Positions 18,072 to 27,066 of a stretch of 64,000 bases of DNA are shown here, piece after piece (within the stretch, counting starts at the first letter, position 1; every line of letters begins with the position of its first letter). Origin of the DNA: Bacillus massilinigeriensis (GTDB lineage Bacteria; Bacillota; Bacilli; Bacillales; Cytobacillaceae); assembly GCF_900117315.1 (NCBI RefSeq), contig NZ_LT630337.1:697965-761964 (forward strand), written 5' to 3'. The translations under genes and the position numbers were made by a program. The notes beneath the pieces were generated by a model. That model saw only the letters and a program-made list of their open reading frames with translations. It did no database searches and was not told the DNA's origin.

Positions 18072-19307
18072 TTAAATGTCTTCACGGTATAATGGCATAC
18101 TCATGCAACGTGGACCCCCACGGCCTCTAGAGAGCTCCGAACTTAGAACTTCAATAACCTCAATGCCATTGGACCTTAGAATCTCGTTAGAAACATAGTT
18201 TCTATCATATGTGACAACGACACCTGGAGAGATTGCTAGAGTGTTAGAGCCATCATTCCATTGTTCACGGGCAGATATGATAATGTCACCGCCACCACAT
18301 GGAATCAGGTTGATTTCACTTAAACCAAGAACCTCTTTTAATGTTTCTGTAATGTTATTGCGTTCTGTAATTTGAACCTTTTCAGGATCATTTAAGTCTT
18401 TTTCAAGGATGTAAATTCTCATATTGCCATCTGGGCCTTGGATTGCAGGATGGATGGTGAACTTATCATAATCGACCATTGTAAATACAGTATCGAGATG
18501 CATAAATGCCCTTGATTTAGGAATTTCAACGGCCATAACCTTTTTAATTTCGGTTTGACGTTTGAATAAATTAACTGCTAGTTTTTCAATGGCTCTTGCT
18601 GAAGTTCTGGCGCTGACACCAATGGCGATGGTATCTTTACTAAGAATGAGCTCATCTCCACCTTCAATAGAGAATCCATAATCACGACCGAGCCATACTG
18701 GAATATCATGTTTAGAAAATCTCGGATGATATTTGATGATGTAATCCATAAACATCGATTCTCTTCGTCGAGCACCCTCACGCATTCTATTAATAGATAG
18801 CCCGTCACCAATAGCTGCTGCAGGGTCGCGAGTGAAATATAGATTTGGCATTGGATCTAGATAGAATGGATAATGATCAGCCATTAACTCATATAGGTGA
18901 GTTTTCTTGCCTTCCTCAATTTCAGTTTTTAATACCCCAGCCATTATCTTGTCGATCATTTCTTCTGTTGGGAAGGAAAGTAGATATTCACGAAGCATTT
19001 TTCCAGAGCCGTTCACATTTGATTTGCTTTCTGCGAGAATTTGATCAACGAATTGATGACGGATTTCTTCAGAACTTAATGCTTCTGCCAATAATTTTTC
19101 TAAATATAGGACTTCAACACCTCGGTTTCTTAAGGCATTAGCGAAGTAGTCGTGCTCCTTTTGAATCGTTGGAAGATAAGGAATATCATCAAATAGTAAT
19201 CTTTGTAAATATTCAGGAGTTAAATTTTCAACTTCTTTACCAGGTCGATGTAGTAAAACCGTTTTCAGATCCCCAATTTCGGATGTAACATGTATAGGGT
19301 GTTTCAT
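18072..19307 (-). CDS. arcA: Arginine deiminase
   Basis: ArcA hydrolyses arginine to citrulline and ammonia and is the first enzyme of the pathway. The 411-aa protein shows the guanidino-group modifying enzyme motifs: [15 protein letters not shown] near the start, NLYFTRDP, the EGGDELIL acidic block, [11 protein letters not shown] with the catalytic His, and the nucleophile Cys401 in [16 protein letters not shown] at the very end. AGGAGGAAAT precedes the ATG. It heads the arc genes; the upstream 320 bp hold ArcR-, cre- and arginine-box-like sequences. Confidence 0.97.
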   Translation of the reverse strand: MKHPIHVTSEIGDLKTVLLHRPGKEVENLTPEYLQRLLFDDIPYLPTIQKEHDYFANALRNRGVEVLYLEKLLAEALSSEEIRHQFVDQILAESKSNVNGSGKMLREYLLSFPTEEMIDKIMAGVLKTEIEEGKKTHLYELMADHYPFYLDPMPNLYFTRDPAAAIGDGLSINRMREGARRRESMFMDYIIKYHPRFSKHDIPVWLGRDYGFSIEGGDELILSKDTIAIGVSARTSARAIEKLAVNLFKRQTEIKKVMAVEIPKSRAFMHLDTVFTMVDYDKFTIHPAIQGPDGNMRIYILEKDLNDPEKVQITERNNITETLKEVLGLSEINLIPCGGGDIIISAREQWNDGSNTLAISPGVVVTYDRNYVSNEILRSNGIEVIEVLSSELSRGRGGPRCMSMPLYREDI

Positions 19308-19372
19308 TTGTATTTCCTCCTTTAACTTGTGATTATTGGATATCCTTTACACTTTTAATGATACATCTGAAA

Positions 19373-19386
19373 TGAAAGCGTTTTTG
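19373..19386. promoter_or_regulatory. cre-like site upstream of arcA
   Basis: TGAAAGCGTTTTTG matches 12 of 14 positions of the CcpA consensus TGWAARCGYTWNCW and lies 66-79 bp upstream of the arcA start codon. Glucose repression of arc genes is known in relatives. The last two bases deviate, so this is a candidate only. Confidence 0.4.
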
Positions 19387-19406
19387 TGAAAGGGGTAACG
19401 AGTAAC

Positions 19407-19424
19407 TTGTGAATTATTCCACAA
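19407..19424. promoter_or_regulatory. ArcR/FNR-type box upstream of arcA
   Basis: TTGTGAATTATTCCACAA is an almost perfect palindrome of the Crp/Fnr form TGTGA-N6-TCACA with one mismatch. It lies about 100 bp upstream of arcA, and the matching Crp/Fnr regulator gene closes the same cluster at 13526. Confidence 0.7.
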
Positions 19425-19514
19425 ATAATTTCAGGTTCATTCAAAACTTTGCATGAATATTGGAGAAGGAAGGGCCTGTGATTAATAGATCATTTTATAT
19501 AAGGTGAAAATGGG

Positions 19515-19538
19515 TGAATAAAAGTTGAATATTATTCA
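19515..19538. promoter_or_regulatory. Arginine-box-like sequence
   Basis: The stretch reads TGAATAA, then AAGT, then TGAATATTATTCA, a 13-bp palindrome close to the ARG box TGAAT-W4-ATTCA but with three central bases. It lies between arcA and argR, about 210-230 bp before arcA. The ArgR protein encoded next door is the natural candidate to bind it. Confidence 0.45.
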
Positions 19539-19602
19539 TTTTTGCTGGTAAAAGAAAGTGTTTTCAGACTACTTAATTTTCGAAGGAGGGATTAATGGCA
19601 AA

Positions 19603-19630
19603 TAAAAAACCAGTCATAGAGACTGGTTTT
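19603..19630 (-). terminator. argR terminator
   Basis: AAAACCAGTC and GACTGGTTTT form a stem with a short loop, followed on the minus strand by TTTATTT. The stem overlaps the last codon and stop of argR. Confidence 0.75.
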
Positions 19631-20090
19631 AAGCATATAAAGTAATCATTTGTTTTAAACGATTTTCTATTAATTCTGCTTTTTCTTGTGTGGAACAAAT
19701 GATTAGACAAGTATCATTTCCACAGACAGTTCCCACCATTTCCTTCCAAGAGAGATCATCCAATAATACCCCTACCACATGTGCATTTCCAGGTATTGTT
19801 TTGATGACAACGAATTTATCAACTAGGGAAATTTTGATACATGCATCATTCATAACCCTGTTGAGTCTTTCCTCAGGTTGAAAATGTGTTTCTGCAGGAA
19901 TTCCATATTTAAATCTTCCATTGTTTAAAGGAATCTTAATAAGATTTAATTCTCTCAAATCTCGTGAAATAGTAGCTTGAGTTACGTTTAATCCTGCACT
20001 GTTTAAATAGTGGACAATGTCTTGCTGTGTTTCGATTTCATAGTTGTTAATAATATCTTTAATTAGTTTATGTCTTTGTTGTTTCAGCAT
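19629..20090 (-). CDS. argR: Arginine repressor ArgR/AhrC family, arc-linked copy
   Basis: This 153-aa regulator has an N-terminal winged helix (TQQDIVHYL; NVTQATISRDLREL, residues 35-48) and the C-terminal hexamerisation and arginine-binding domain (GNAHVVGVLLDDL; GTVCGNDTCLIIC). In the family the arginine-binding pair is usually Asp-Asp in GDDT; here it is Asn125-Asp126. It lies upstream of arcA on the same strand and ends in its own terminator, so it is a separate unit. It probably activates arc genes with arginine; a second, anabolic ArgR is likely elsewhere in the genome. Confidence 0.93.
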   Translation of the reverse strand: MLKQQRHKLIKDIINNYEIETQQDIVHYLNSAGLNVTQATISRDLRELNLIKIPLNNGRFKYGIPAETHFQPEERLNRVMNDACIKISLVDKFVVIKTIPGNAHVVGVLLDDLSWKEMVGTVCGNDTCLIICSTQEKAELIENRLKQMITLYA

Positions 20091-20277
20091 TCAACTGCAC
20101 CTCGCAATTTATGAAAAGCAGCTATTCTCTGAATAGATATAGGGGCAGAACTATATTTAAATTCTACACCTTTCGTAGGATGGAGTAATTCTGGAAAAGT
20201 GTCAATTATTTTACATATTAATAGATTTCGTTTTAGCCATTGGTACCATTCTATTTGAGGCATTCAAAAGGAGGCAA

Positions 20278-20325
20278 AATAAAAAAGGAAGACCTCTACT
20301 TAATAAGCTAGGGCTATCCTTTTTA
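20278..20325 (-). terminator. Probable cwlJ terminator
   Basis: On the minus strand AAAAAGGA near 20325 and TCCTTTTTT near 20285 form the outer stem, with AGCCCT/AGAGGT partly pairing inside. It lies 40-90 bp behind the cwlJ stop. The rest of 20091-20365 holds nothing I recognise. Confidence 0.5.
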
Positions 20326-20365
20326 GGTGAGCGTAATAGGAAAAAGAATGATAAGGAAGATAATA

Positions 20366-20794
20366 TTAAAAGGTATTATATACATTCTGGCAAGTTTCAG
20401 CAGTAGGCTCATAAAAACAATGTAGCTTAAAACGTCCTACATGTGGCTGTCCATACCATTCAGCAGGACAATCCCCTTGAGGTCGAAAATACCATAAGCT
20501 AAATTTGGCAGGCCAAAAATTTTCTCCCCTTACCACTCGGCGGGCTAAACGTCTTTCCGTTTCCCGTGGAGCTTGATAGAAATATCCCTTTGTTGTGGCT
20601 TCGAATGCGTGGGGTTGAAAGATCATTTGTCTTATTGTCCGAAGCCCTTTAAAGTCTGAGCAATTTGCTCTAATACGATTAATCCCGACATTACCAATAA
20701 GTAGCATTCCTAATTGGCCTTCACTTTCACCTTCTGCCCTCAATAGCCTTGCTAATAAATCAATATCTGCTTGAGTAGCTTTAACAACTGCCAT
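20366..20794 (-). CDS. cwlJ: Spore germination cell wall hydrolase CwlJ
   Basis: CwlJ degrades the spore cortex peptidoglycan during germination. The 142-aa protein is the full length of B. subtilis CwlJ and has no signal peptide, as usual for this coat-associated enzyme. It has the Hydrolase_2 (SleB C-terminal-like) domain throughout: LLARLLRAEGESEGQ with the catalytic Glu, MLLIGNVGINRIR, TIRQMIFQPHAFEA and the tail KFSLWYFRPQGDCPAEWYGQ. GGAGGTGG precedes the ATG. No gerQ partner is seen next to it. It should be a late sporulation gene, but I could not pick out the sigma site. Confidence 0.95.
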   Translation of the reverse strand: MAVVKATQADIDLLARLLRAEGESEGQLGMLLIGNVGINRIRANCSDFKGLRTIRQMIFQPHAFEATTKGYFYQAPRETERRLARRVVRGENFWPAKFSLWYFRPQGDCPAEWYGQPHVGRFKLHCFYEPTAETCQNVYNTF

Positions 20795-20946
20795 GACTCC
20801 ACCTCCGAAGTGTTTTACACAGTATCATATTCTATGAGGATGGGTTAAGTGCCCTACCCTGTTAATTTATGTAAATAATTTCTAGTGGAGCATTGGACCA
20901 AATGTTTGATAGAATGATTTATGTTGAAAAACAGACTTAAAATAAA

Positions 20947-21188
20947 GGCTGTGTTAAAGCTCACTGTTAATATTAAGTCAAATTGATCTACGTTCCAGGC
21001 GCGAAGACTCCTTTATAAATGCTATTGCATTTTGAATTTGAACGAGCGTTGTTTTATCAACGAAGCAATTTCAATGTCCTGTGGGGAAATGGGGCTAGGG
21101 AGACCCCGTTTCCCCGCAGGAGGGTTAGCTAGAGGTAAGCTCCCCGTCGCGTCTGAAACAGAAAACAACATTCTGGTTTAACAGAGCC
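20947..21188. mobile_element. MITE-like element with 8-bp target duplication (242 bp)
   Basis: The element begins GGCTGTGTTAAAGCTCACTG and ends with the inverted match CATTCTGGTTTAACAGAGCC, giving terminal inverted repeats of about 22 bp. It is flanked on both sides by AAAATAAA, a perfect 8-bp target duplication. It has no coding capacity. The interior is GC-rich (CCAGGCGCGAAGACTCC; GGGGAAATGGGGC; GACCCCGTTTCCCCGCAGG) and can fold. The shorter element at 29375-29471 has the same ends. An 8-bp duplication fits an IS6-type transposase acting in trans, which is inference. Confidence 0.8.
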
Positions 21189-21234
21189 AAAATAAAAAGT
21201 CTACAGGGTTCTAATAAAAATAGGAGTGCAGTCT

Positions 21235-22926
21235 ATGTTAAAGCTAACAATTAAACAAAGGTTAATCACTTTATTATCATGTTTTGTCATCACATTAATC
21301 TCAGTGGGGGGATTTTTTTATTTTGTTAATCAGGGCACTATGAAAGAAGCAAAAAGTCTTGAAGAAAATCGAGAGTTTCAAAAAGTTTTAACACATATTC
21401 AATATAGACTAACAGGTGTTTCGAACGATGAAAGAGGCTACATAAATGAACTGGACCCCTCATTTATTCAAGAGGCCTCTGAAAAGGAACGGAATATAAG
21501 AAAAGATTTTGAGGCATTAAAGCAACTTTCCCCGGACTCTAATACTGAAAAATTGATTATGGATATTGAGCAAAGTTTTGAGAGTTATATGGATGCTCAT
21601 AGAAAGCTAATAGCACAAAATGATTTTGAAAAATCGAAGAATATTCACTATAACGAGCAAAGAGAAATTAGGAAGGAAAAATTAGATCCTTCTGTTAATA
21701 GATTAGTAGACAGTATTGAAAAAAAGATCAATCAAGATACAAAGGATTTTGAAAAGAAGGCGCAAGTAAGAGAAACCATACTAATGATAATCATTTTGGC
21801 CGTATCAATCTTTACGATTTTTATTGGAACCGTTTTAATCTCCTCTATTCTTCGACCTTTAATGGCAATCCGAAAGCAATTGGATGAGATTGCCCATGGA
21901 GAGGGGGACCTAACAAAAGAGCTTGTTATTAAATCCAAGGATGAAATTGGGCAATTAGCTCAGACGTTTAATCACTTTAATGCTTCATTAAGGGATTTGA
22001 TTTCACAGGTAAGAAGTGGTGCAAGACAGGTTAATGAAACAGCTTATACGTTAAATGAGTCATCTTCTGAGGTGATTGAAGGCACTCGGGAAATGAATGA
22101 ATACATTAAAATGGTATCTACAGGAGCAGAAAGTCAGAGAGAAATGGCCAACCAAAGTTCCGTTGCGGTAGAAGAAATGACCATTGGAATTAATCAAATT
22201 GCAGAAAATGCTTCAAAGGCGTCTGAACTAGCAAATGAGGCATCAATTAAAGCAAAGGAAGGGTCTCAATCCCTTAAGGATTTAGTTCAAAAAATTGAAT
22301 CTATTGATGACTTTGTCAATAAATCAGTTTCTAGCATCAAACAATTAAGTCTTCGTTCTAATGAAATTGGTGAAATCCTATCCATCATTCAACAAATTTC
22401 AGAGCAAACGAATCTATTGGCTTTAAATGCTGCGATTGAAGCAGCAAGGGCAGGAGATTCAGGCAGAGGATTTGCGGTGGTGGCAGATGAGGTAAGAAAA
22501 TTAGCAGAACAATCTTCCCAATCAGCTGGTGAGATTTATGAAATTGTTAAGCAAGTTCAAGATGAAACAAAGACTACCGTTCATTCAATTAGTCAGGTAA
22601 AAGATCGTGTTCAGGATGGAAAAGACTCTGCAAGTATCACTCAAGGAAGGATTTCTGAGGTAATAAAGAAATTCGAGGAAATAACCAGTGAGATTCAAGA
22701 AGTGTCAGCAGCATCTGAGGAAATTTCTGCTGGTTCAGAGGAAGTATCTGCATCGGTTCAAGAAATGGCAACAGTAGCAAATCAATCATCCGAAATGACC
22801 CAAAAGGTTGTGGAGTCTTCTGAAGAACATATAGAAGAGATGGAAAAGGTACAAAATCACGCACAATCTCTTTCTTCCATGTCTGTAGAATTAAATCAAC
22901 TAGTAAATAAATTTAAAGTAGACTAA
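21235..22926 (+). CDS. Methyl-accepting chemotaxis protein with helical (CHASE3/4HB-like) sensor
   Basis: This is a 563-aa chemoreceptor. TM1 lies near residues 8-30. The extracellular region is predicted to be almost all helical and rich in charged residues ([35 protein letters not shown]), as in CHASE3 or four-helix-bundle sensors. TM2 lies near 183-205. The HAMP contains [20 protein letters not shown], and the signalling domain has the tip [20 protein letters not shown] followed by [21 protein letters not shown] 21235 has AGGAG 8 bases upstream; an in-frame GTG at 21226 overlaps that RBS. The MITE ends only 46 bp upstream, so the promoter must lie in or just after it. Confidence 0.92.
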   Translation: MLKLTIKQRLITLLSCFVITLISVGGFFYFVNQGTMKEAKSLEENREFQKVLTHIQYRLTGVSNDERGYINELDPSFIQEASEKERNIRKDFEALKQLSPDSNTEKLIMDIEQSFESYMDAHRKLIAQNDFEKSKNIHYNEQREIRKEKLDPSVNRLVDSIEKKINQDTKDFEKKAQVRETILMIIILAVSIFTIFIGTVLISSILRPLMAIRKQLDEIAHGEGDLTKELVIKSKDEIGQLAQTFNHFNASLRDLISQVRSGARQVNETAYTLNESSSEVIEGTREMNEYIKMVSTGAESQREMANQSSVAVEEMTIGINQIAENASKASELANEASIKAKEGSQSLKDLVQKIESIDDFVNKSVSSIKQLSLRSNEIGEILSIIQQISEQTNLLALNAAIEAARAGDSGRGFAVVADEVRKLAEQSSQSAGEIYEIVKQVQDETKTTVHSISQVKDRVQDGKDSASITQGRISEVIKKFEEITSEIQEVSAASEEISAGSEEVSASVQEMATVANQSSEMTQKVVESSEEHIEEMEKVQNHAQSLSSMSVELNQLVNKFKVD

Positions 22927-22931
22927 TTTAA

Positions 22932-22984
22932 AGAGGCTGTCTCCATAAGCTAGTTCATGACCCTTATGGAACAGCCTTTTTTAT
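22932..22984 (+). terminator. Terminator after the chemoreceptor
   Basis: AGGCTGT(CT)CCATAAG pairs with CTTATGG(A)ACAGCCT and is followed by TTTTTT. Confidence 0.8.
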
Positions 22985-23145
22985 ATATTTATTATTGTAA
23001 TAAACCTAATTGATTTTCAACATTCAATCTCAAAATAAGGGAATACAAAATTTTGTCATAAAAAAATTACATTTTTCCATGCTTTTTTTTATGAAATCCT
23101 TTACAATAATATTGTATTGTAAATAGCTTTATTTTTTTGATGAAT

Positions 23146-23163
23146 TGCGCAAACGTTTGCATT
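23146..23163. promoter_or_regulatory. LacI-type operator upstream of maltose phosphorylase
   Basis: The 12-bp core GCAAACGTTTGC at 23149-23160 is a perfect palindrome inside TGCGCAAACGTTTGCATT. It has the central CG and CAAACGTTTG half sites typical of LacI-family operators such as MalR. It lies 28 bp before the start codon, between promoter and RBS, so repression is expected. No regulator gene is seen nearby. Confidence 0.65.
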
Positions 23164-23187
23164 TATTTAATAGATGAGGTGAAACAC

Positions 23188-25482
23188 ATGAAAAGACTAT
23201 TTGAAATTGACAAATGGAAAATTACTGAAACTAAATTAAACCAAGAAAACTTTCGTTTAGCTGAAAGTATGATGAGTCTTGGGAATGGACATATGGGTAT
23301 GCGTGGCAACTTTGAGGAAACCTATAGTGGCGATCACCATCAGGGCTCTTACATTGCTGGAGTATGGTTTCCAGATAAAACAAGGGTTGGCTGGTGGAAA
23401 AATGGGTACCCTCAATATTTTGGAAAGGTAATCAATTCAACAAATTATATTGGAATACGCATCATCATTGACGGAATAGAGCTTGATTTGAACAGAGCAA
23501 ATGTAACAAACTTTTACCGTGAGTTGGATATGCAGTATGGAGTGTTAACTCGTCGATTTACCATTGAACAAAATGGGAAAGTAACTGAATTTGAGGTAGT
23601 TCGTTTTCTATCTATTGCAGATAGCGAACTTGCTGTAATTAAGTACACGGCAACTGCAAAGAACTACAGTGGAGAAATTACATTCGTTCCATATCTTGAT
23701 GGTGATGTAAGAAATGAAGATTCCAACTACGAGGAAGACTTCTGGTTGGAGGTTAACCGAGGGGTGGAGGATTATAAAGGTCACCTTGTAATGAAAACAA
23801 AGGAAAATCCTTTTGGTACACCGACTTTCCAAGTTTCTGCAGCAATGAGTATTGCTGTTGATGGTGATGTGCAATCAATATCGAATAATTCTAAAGATGA
23901 ATATGTAGATAATACGTTTGTTGTTTCATTATCCGAAAATAATCCTGTTACACTTTATAAATATGTAGCAGTTACCACTGATAGGGATTATGAAGCGAAT
24001 GAGCTTGTAGAAAAAGGGAACACATTATTGAATCAATCTTTAGAGAAAGGCTATAACATGCTTCTTGCTGAGCACAAGGCTAATTGGCTTAAGCGTTGGG
24101 AAATCTGTGATGTTGAGATTCAAGGTGATGATGAGGCACAGCAGGGAATTCGTTTTAACCTATTCCAGCTCTTCTGTACTTATTATGGAGAGGATTCTCG
24201 ACTTAACATTGGACCAAAAGGCTTTACTGGAGAGAAGTATGGTGGCGCAACGTATTGGGATACTGAAGCATATGCAATCCCACTCTATCTATCAACGGCA
24301 AAACCTGAGGTAGCAAGAAATCTACTAGTATATCGCTATAATCAATTAGATGGAGCATATCATAATGCACAGCAACAGGGCTTAGAGGGCGCTCTATATC
24401 CTATGGTAACCTTTAATGGAATCGAATGCCATAATGAATGGGAAATTACATTCGAGGAGATTCATCGTAACGGGGCAATCGCTTACGCAGTGTATAACTA
24501 TGTAAATTATACCGGCGACCATGACTATTTACATGAACATGGTATTGATGTGTTAACCGGTATTTCTAGGTTCTGGGCAGATCGTGTACATTATCATAAG
24601 AAAAAAGATCAATATATGATTCATGGTGTTACAGGACCAAATGAATATGAAAACAATGTAAATAACAATTGGTATACGAATACTATCGCAAGGTGGACCT
24701 TAAAATACACCCTTGAGGCTATAGATACATTAAAAGCAACAGGTTATCAAGAACGTCTGCAAGATCTAAATATAACAGAACAAGAAACTAGCAAGTGGGA
24801 AGATATCGTTGAGAAAATGTACTTACCATATGATGAAGAACTGGGAGTTTTTGTTCAGCATGATACCTTCTTAGATAAAGATTTAATGACGGTTGATGAC
24901 TTGAAGCCTGAAGAACGTCCAATTAACCAAAAATGGTCATGGGATAAAATCCTACGTAGCTGTTTTATCAAACAAGCTGATGTGCTTCAAGGACTTTACT
25001 TTTTTAATCACGAGTTTTCACGCGAGGAAAAAGAGAGAAACTTTAATTTCTATGAGCCAATGACTGTTCATGAATCATCCTTATCTCCATCCATTCATGC
25101 TATTTTAGGGGCTGAGTTGGGTAAAGAAGAAAAGGCATACGAAATGTACCATCGTACAGCCCGTCTTGATTTAGATAATTATAATAACGATACAGAGGAC
25201 GGATTGCATATTACAAGTATGACTGGAGCTTGGCTTGCAATTGTTCAAGGTTTTGCAGGAATGAGAACAGCTCATGAAACACTTTCCTTCGCTCCATTTG
25301 TTCCTAAGGCTTGGAATTCCTATACCTTCAATATCGTTTATCGTGAACACTTTATGAAGATTAACGTGTCTCAACAAGGAGTCTTTATCTCTCAAGAAGG
25401 ATCAGAGCTATCCATGAAGCTATATGATCAGGAAGTGGTTATTCCAGAAAATGGGGAAATCCTGGTCCCTTTGAAAAAATAG
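23188..25482 (+). CDS. Glycoside hydrolase family 65 maltose (or related disaccharide) phosphorylase
   Basis: This 764-aa enzyme should phosphorolyse maltose to glucose and beta-glucose 1-phosphate. The GH65 layout is complete: N-terminal beta-sandwich (about 1-265), linker helices, (alpha/alpha)6 barrel and a small C-terminal beta domain. The likely catalytic acid is Glu486 in [23 protein letters not shown] and [16 protein letters not shown] are other family blocks. The ATG at 23188 follows GAGGTGA; the frame is open back to 23137 through the operator, so the longer start is unlikely. The beta-phosphoglucomutase gene 60 bp downstream uses the product. Trehalose or kojibiose phosphorylase cannot be excluded. 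Confidence 0.9.
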   Translation: MKRLFEIDKWKITETKLNQENFRLAESMMSLGNGHMGMRGNFEETYSGDHHQGSYIAGVWFPDKTRVGWWKNGYPQYFGKVINSTNYIGIRIIIDGIELDLNRANVTNFYRELDMQYGVLTRRFTIEQNGKVTEFEVVRFLSIADSELAVIKYTATAKNYSGEITFVPYLDGDVRNEDSNYEEDFWLEVNRGVEDYKGHLVMKTKENPFGTPTFQVSAAMSIAVDGDVQSISNNSKDEYVDNTFVVSLSENNPVTLYKYVAVTTDRDYEANELVEKGNTLLNQSLEKGYNMLLAEHKANWLKRWEICDVEIQGDDEAQQGIRFNLFQLFCTYYGEDSRLNIGPKGFTGEKYGGATYWDTEAYAIPLYLSTAKPEVARNLLVYRYNQLDGAYHNAQQQGLEGALYPMVTFNGIECHNEWEITFEEIHRNGAIAYAVYNYVNYTGDHDYLHEHGIDVLTGISRFWADRVHYHKKKDQYMIHGVTGPNEYENNVNNNWYTNTIARWTLKYTLEAIDTLKATGYQERLQDLNITEQETSKWEDIVEKMYLPYDEELGVFVQHDTFLDKDLMTVDDLKPEERPINQKWSWDKILRSCFIKQADVLQGLYFFNHEFSREEKERNFNFYEPMTVHESSLSPSIHAILGAELGKEEKAYEMYHRTARLDLDNYNNDTEDGLHITSMTGAWLAIVQGFAGMRTAHETLSFAPFVPKAWNSYTFNIVYREHFMKINVSQQGVFISQEGSELSMKLYDQEVVIPENGEILVPLKK

Positions 25483-25541
25483 GATGTGCTCAGCAATGAG
25501 CTATATGCTTAAAACCCCAATTGCAATAAGGAGAGGATTAT

Positions 25542-26213
25542 ATGAGCAAGCCATTAAATGCGTTTATTTTTGACTTAGATGGGGTCATCACAGATACCGC
25601 TGAATATCATTTTTTAGCTTGGCAAGCACTTGCTGAGGACATTGGTATTCGTTTTACCCGTGAGGATAATGAAATGTTAAAAGGGGTTTCAAGAATGGAC
25701 TCCCTAGAGAAAATTTTGGAAATCGGTGGGAGGAAAGATGATTTTACCAGTGAGGAAAAAGAAAAACTTGCTGCTAAAAAAAATGATCATTACTTAACAC
25801 TGATTCAAAAAATAACGCCTGCTGATATTCTACCCGGTATGAAGGATTTTATTTTCGCTATTAAGGAAAAGGGAATGAAGCTAGGACTTGCTTCTGCAAG
25901 TAAAAATGCTTTTACTGTTATGGAATCGTTAGGGCTAAAAGATGTTTTTGATGCCATTGTTGATGCTAAAAAAGTAGCTAATGGGAAACCACATCCAGAG
26001 GTGTTCCTAACTGCTGCAAAATTATTAAATGTGGAACCAACTACTTGTATTGGGGTTGAGGATGCAGTTGCAGGGGTAGAGGCTATCAAGTCAGCCGGTA
26101 TGTTCGCGGTTGCCATTGGAAAAAAGGAATCATTCTCGAAGGCCGATATGGTTTATGAAAAAACAGAAGAAATTTCTCTAGATGAGATTGTTTCACGCTA
26201 TAGTCAAGGATAA
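25542..26213 (+). CDS. pgmB: Beta-phosphoglucomutase
   Basis: PgmB converts beta-glucose 1-phosphate to glucose 6-phosphate, linking the phosphorylase at 23188 to glycolysis. The 223-aa HAD-family protein has the nucleophile and acid Asp11 and Asp13 in FDLDGVITDTAEYH, the cap-domain GVSRMDSLE, ASASKNA with the second HAD motif, and GKPHPEVF plus GVEDAVAGVEAIKSAG. AAGGAGAGG precedes the ATG. The gene ends at the terminator shared with the convergent gene. Confidence 0.95.
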   Translation: MSKPLNAFIFDLDGVITDTAEYHFLAWQALAEDIGIRFTREDNEMLKGVSRMDSLEKILEIGGRKDDFTSEEKEKLAAKKNDHYLTLIQKITPADILPGMKDFIFAIKEKGMKLGLASASKNAFTVMESLGLKDVFDAIVDAKKVANGKPHPEVFLTAAKLLNVEPTTCIGVEDAVAGVEAIKSAGMFAVAIGKKESFSKADMVYEKTEEISLDEIVSRYSQG

Positions 26214-26218
26214 TGAAA

Positions 26219-26243
26219 AGGTCGGTAGAGTTTCTACCGACCT
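26219..26243. terminator. Bidirectional terminator between pgmB and the YhhN gene
   Basis: AGGTCGGTAGA and TCTACCGACCT form a perfect stem around GTT. The right arm encodes the last residues (NLGR) and stop of the minus-strand gene. Confidence 0.8.
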
Positions 26244-26902
26244 AAATTTTTACTGGATAACAAAGGGTATTTGTTGATTGACCCTATACTTAAGCTTTTG
26301 GCAATAAGGAATTGTGCAGTATAGTAGGTGATCATAATCAATTCCCCTGAAAAAGCAATCTCAGAAATAAATTTATTCCAGGAAAGAAGAGAATCGGAAA
26401 TAACAAAAAGGGCACTTCCAAAAATAGCCCATATATTTCCCGTCATAATGGCAGACCAGAACATTAAAGAGATGACGAAGATATAGAAGATAACTGGAAT
26501 GATTAATGTATCCTCTCTGTTTTCTTGCAGAGCTTGAACTAGATGAATCCCCATAAATATCGAGTAAGCAGCTATTGGAAGGAGGGTAAGAAATCTTAAC
26601 CAAGAAAAAGTCCAACGAGAGAAAAAGCCGCCCGCGTAAAATAAGTGGCCAATGAGAAACGAGGATAAACCAACGACAAACCAAATTAATAGTCCATCAC
26701 CTAGCATACAAAACACTAACCCCATAATAATCATCCAGGAAAATTTGCTTTCCTTTTCTATCATGTTGCGAAATGCATATAGAATGATTAATAGCATTGG
26801 AATGATCTTGAAAGTTATTTTTACTGGAATGGGTTCTTCCGGAACAAAAAATATATAAAGAATCCCCATAAATAAGATAGCTAGAGCTAGTTTTCTATTC
26901 AA
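26234..26902 (-). CDS. YhhN/TMEM86-family membrane protein (lysoplasmalogenase-like)
   Basis: This is an integral membrane protein of about 222 aa with some eight hydrophobic segments. It matches the YhhN family (MLGDGLLIWFVVG near the middle; FIISDSLLSWNKF-type block near the C-terminus), whose animal members cleave the vinyl ether bond of lysoplasmalogens. Whether this bacterial member does so is unknown. TTG 26902 has CCCCCTT (RBS AAGGGGG) 8 bases upstream. The ATG at 26908 would sit only 2 bases from that RBS, but is the alternative. It is convergent to pgmB. Confidence 0.75.
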   Translation of the reverse strand: MNRKLALAILFMGILYIFFVPEEPIPVKITFKIIPMLLIILYAFRNMIEKESKFSWMIIMGLVFCMLGDGLLIWFVVGLSSFLIGHLFYAGGFFSRWTFSWLRFLTLLPIAAYSIFMGIHLVQALQENREDTLIIPVIFYIFVISLMFWSAIMTGNIWAIFGSALFVISDSLLSWNKFISEIAFSGELIMITYYTAQFLIAKSLSIGSINKYPLLSSKNLGR

Positions 26903-26981
26903 TAACATAACCCCCTTGTACTTCCTATTAATATTCAAAGGAATTCACAGAATTCCTTCTTTATATTCAAATATTTGGAAA

Positions 26982-27032
26982 AAGGTGCCCGGCACCACTA
27001 TAGCAATCTTCAGTGAATACCAGACACCTTAA
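26982..27032. repeat. GGTGCCCGGCACC palindrome behind the MFS gene
   Basis: GGTGCCCGGCACC at 26982-26994 is a short perfect palindrome, followed by a looser match AGACACCTT that could close a larger stem. It lies behind the stop of the minus-strand MFS gene and belongs to the GGTGCC hairpin group of this window. Confidence 0.5.
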
Positions 27033-27066
27033 GGGTTAGTTCTCTTATTATATAGGTTTAATAGCG

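Noticed and set aside
19595-19645. 16-codon ORF on the plus strand with GAAGGAGGG before its ATG
   Set aside because: It overlaps the argR terminator and the argR end in antisense. It reads MANKKPVIETGFKHIK and is probably chance.
23137-23187. Upstream extension of the maltose phosphorylase frame to TTG 23137
   Set aside because: It would translate through the operator and lacks an RBS; ATG 23188 has GAGGTGA.
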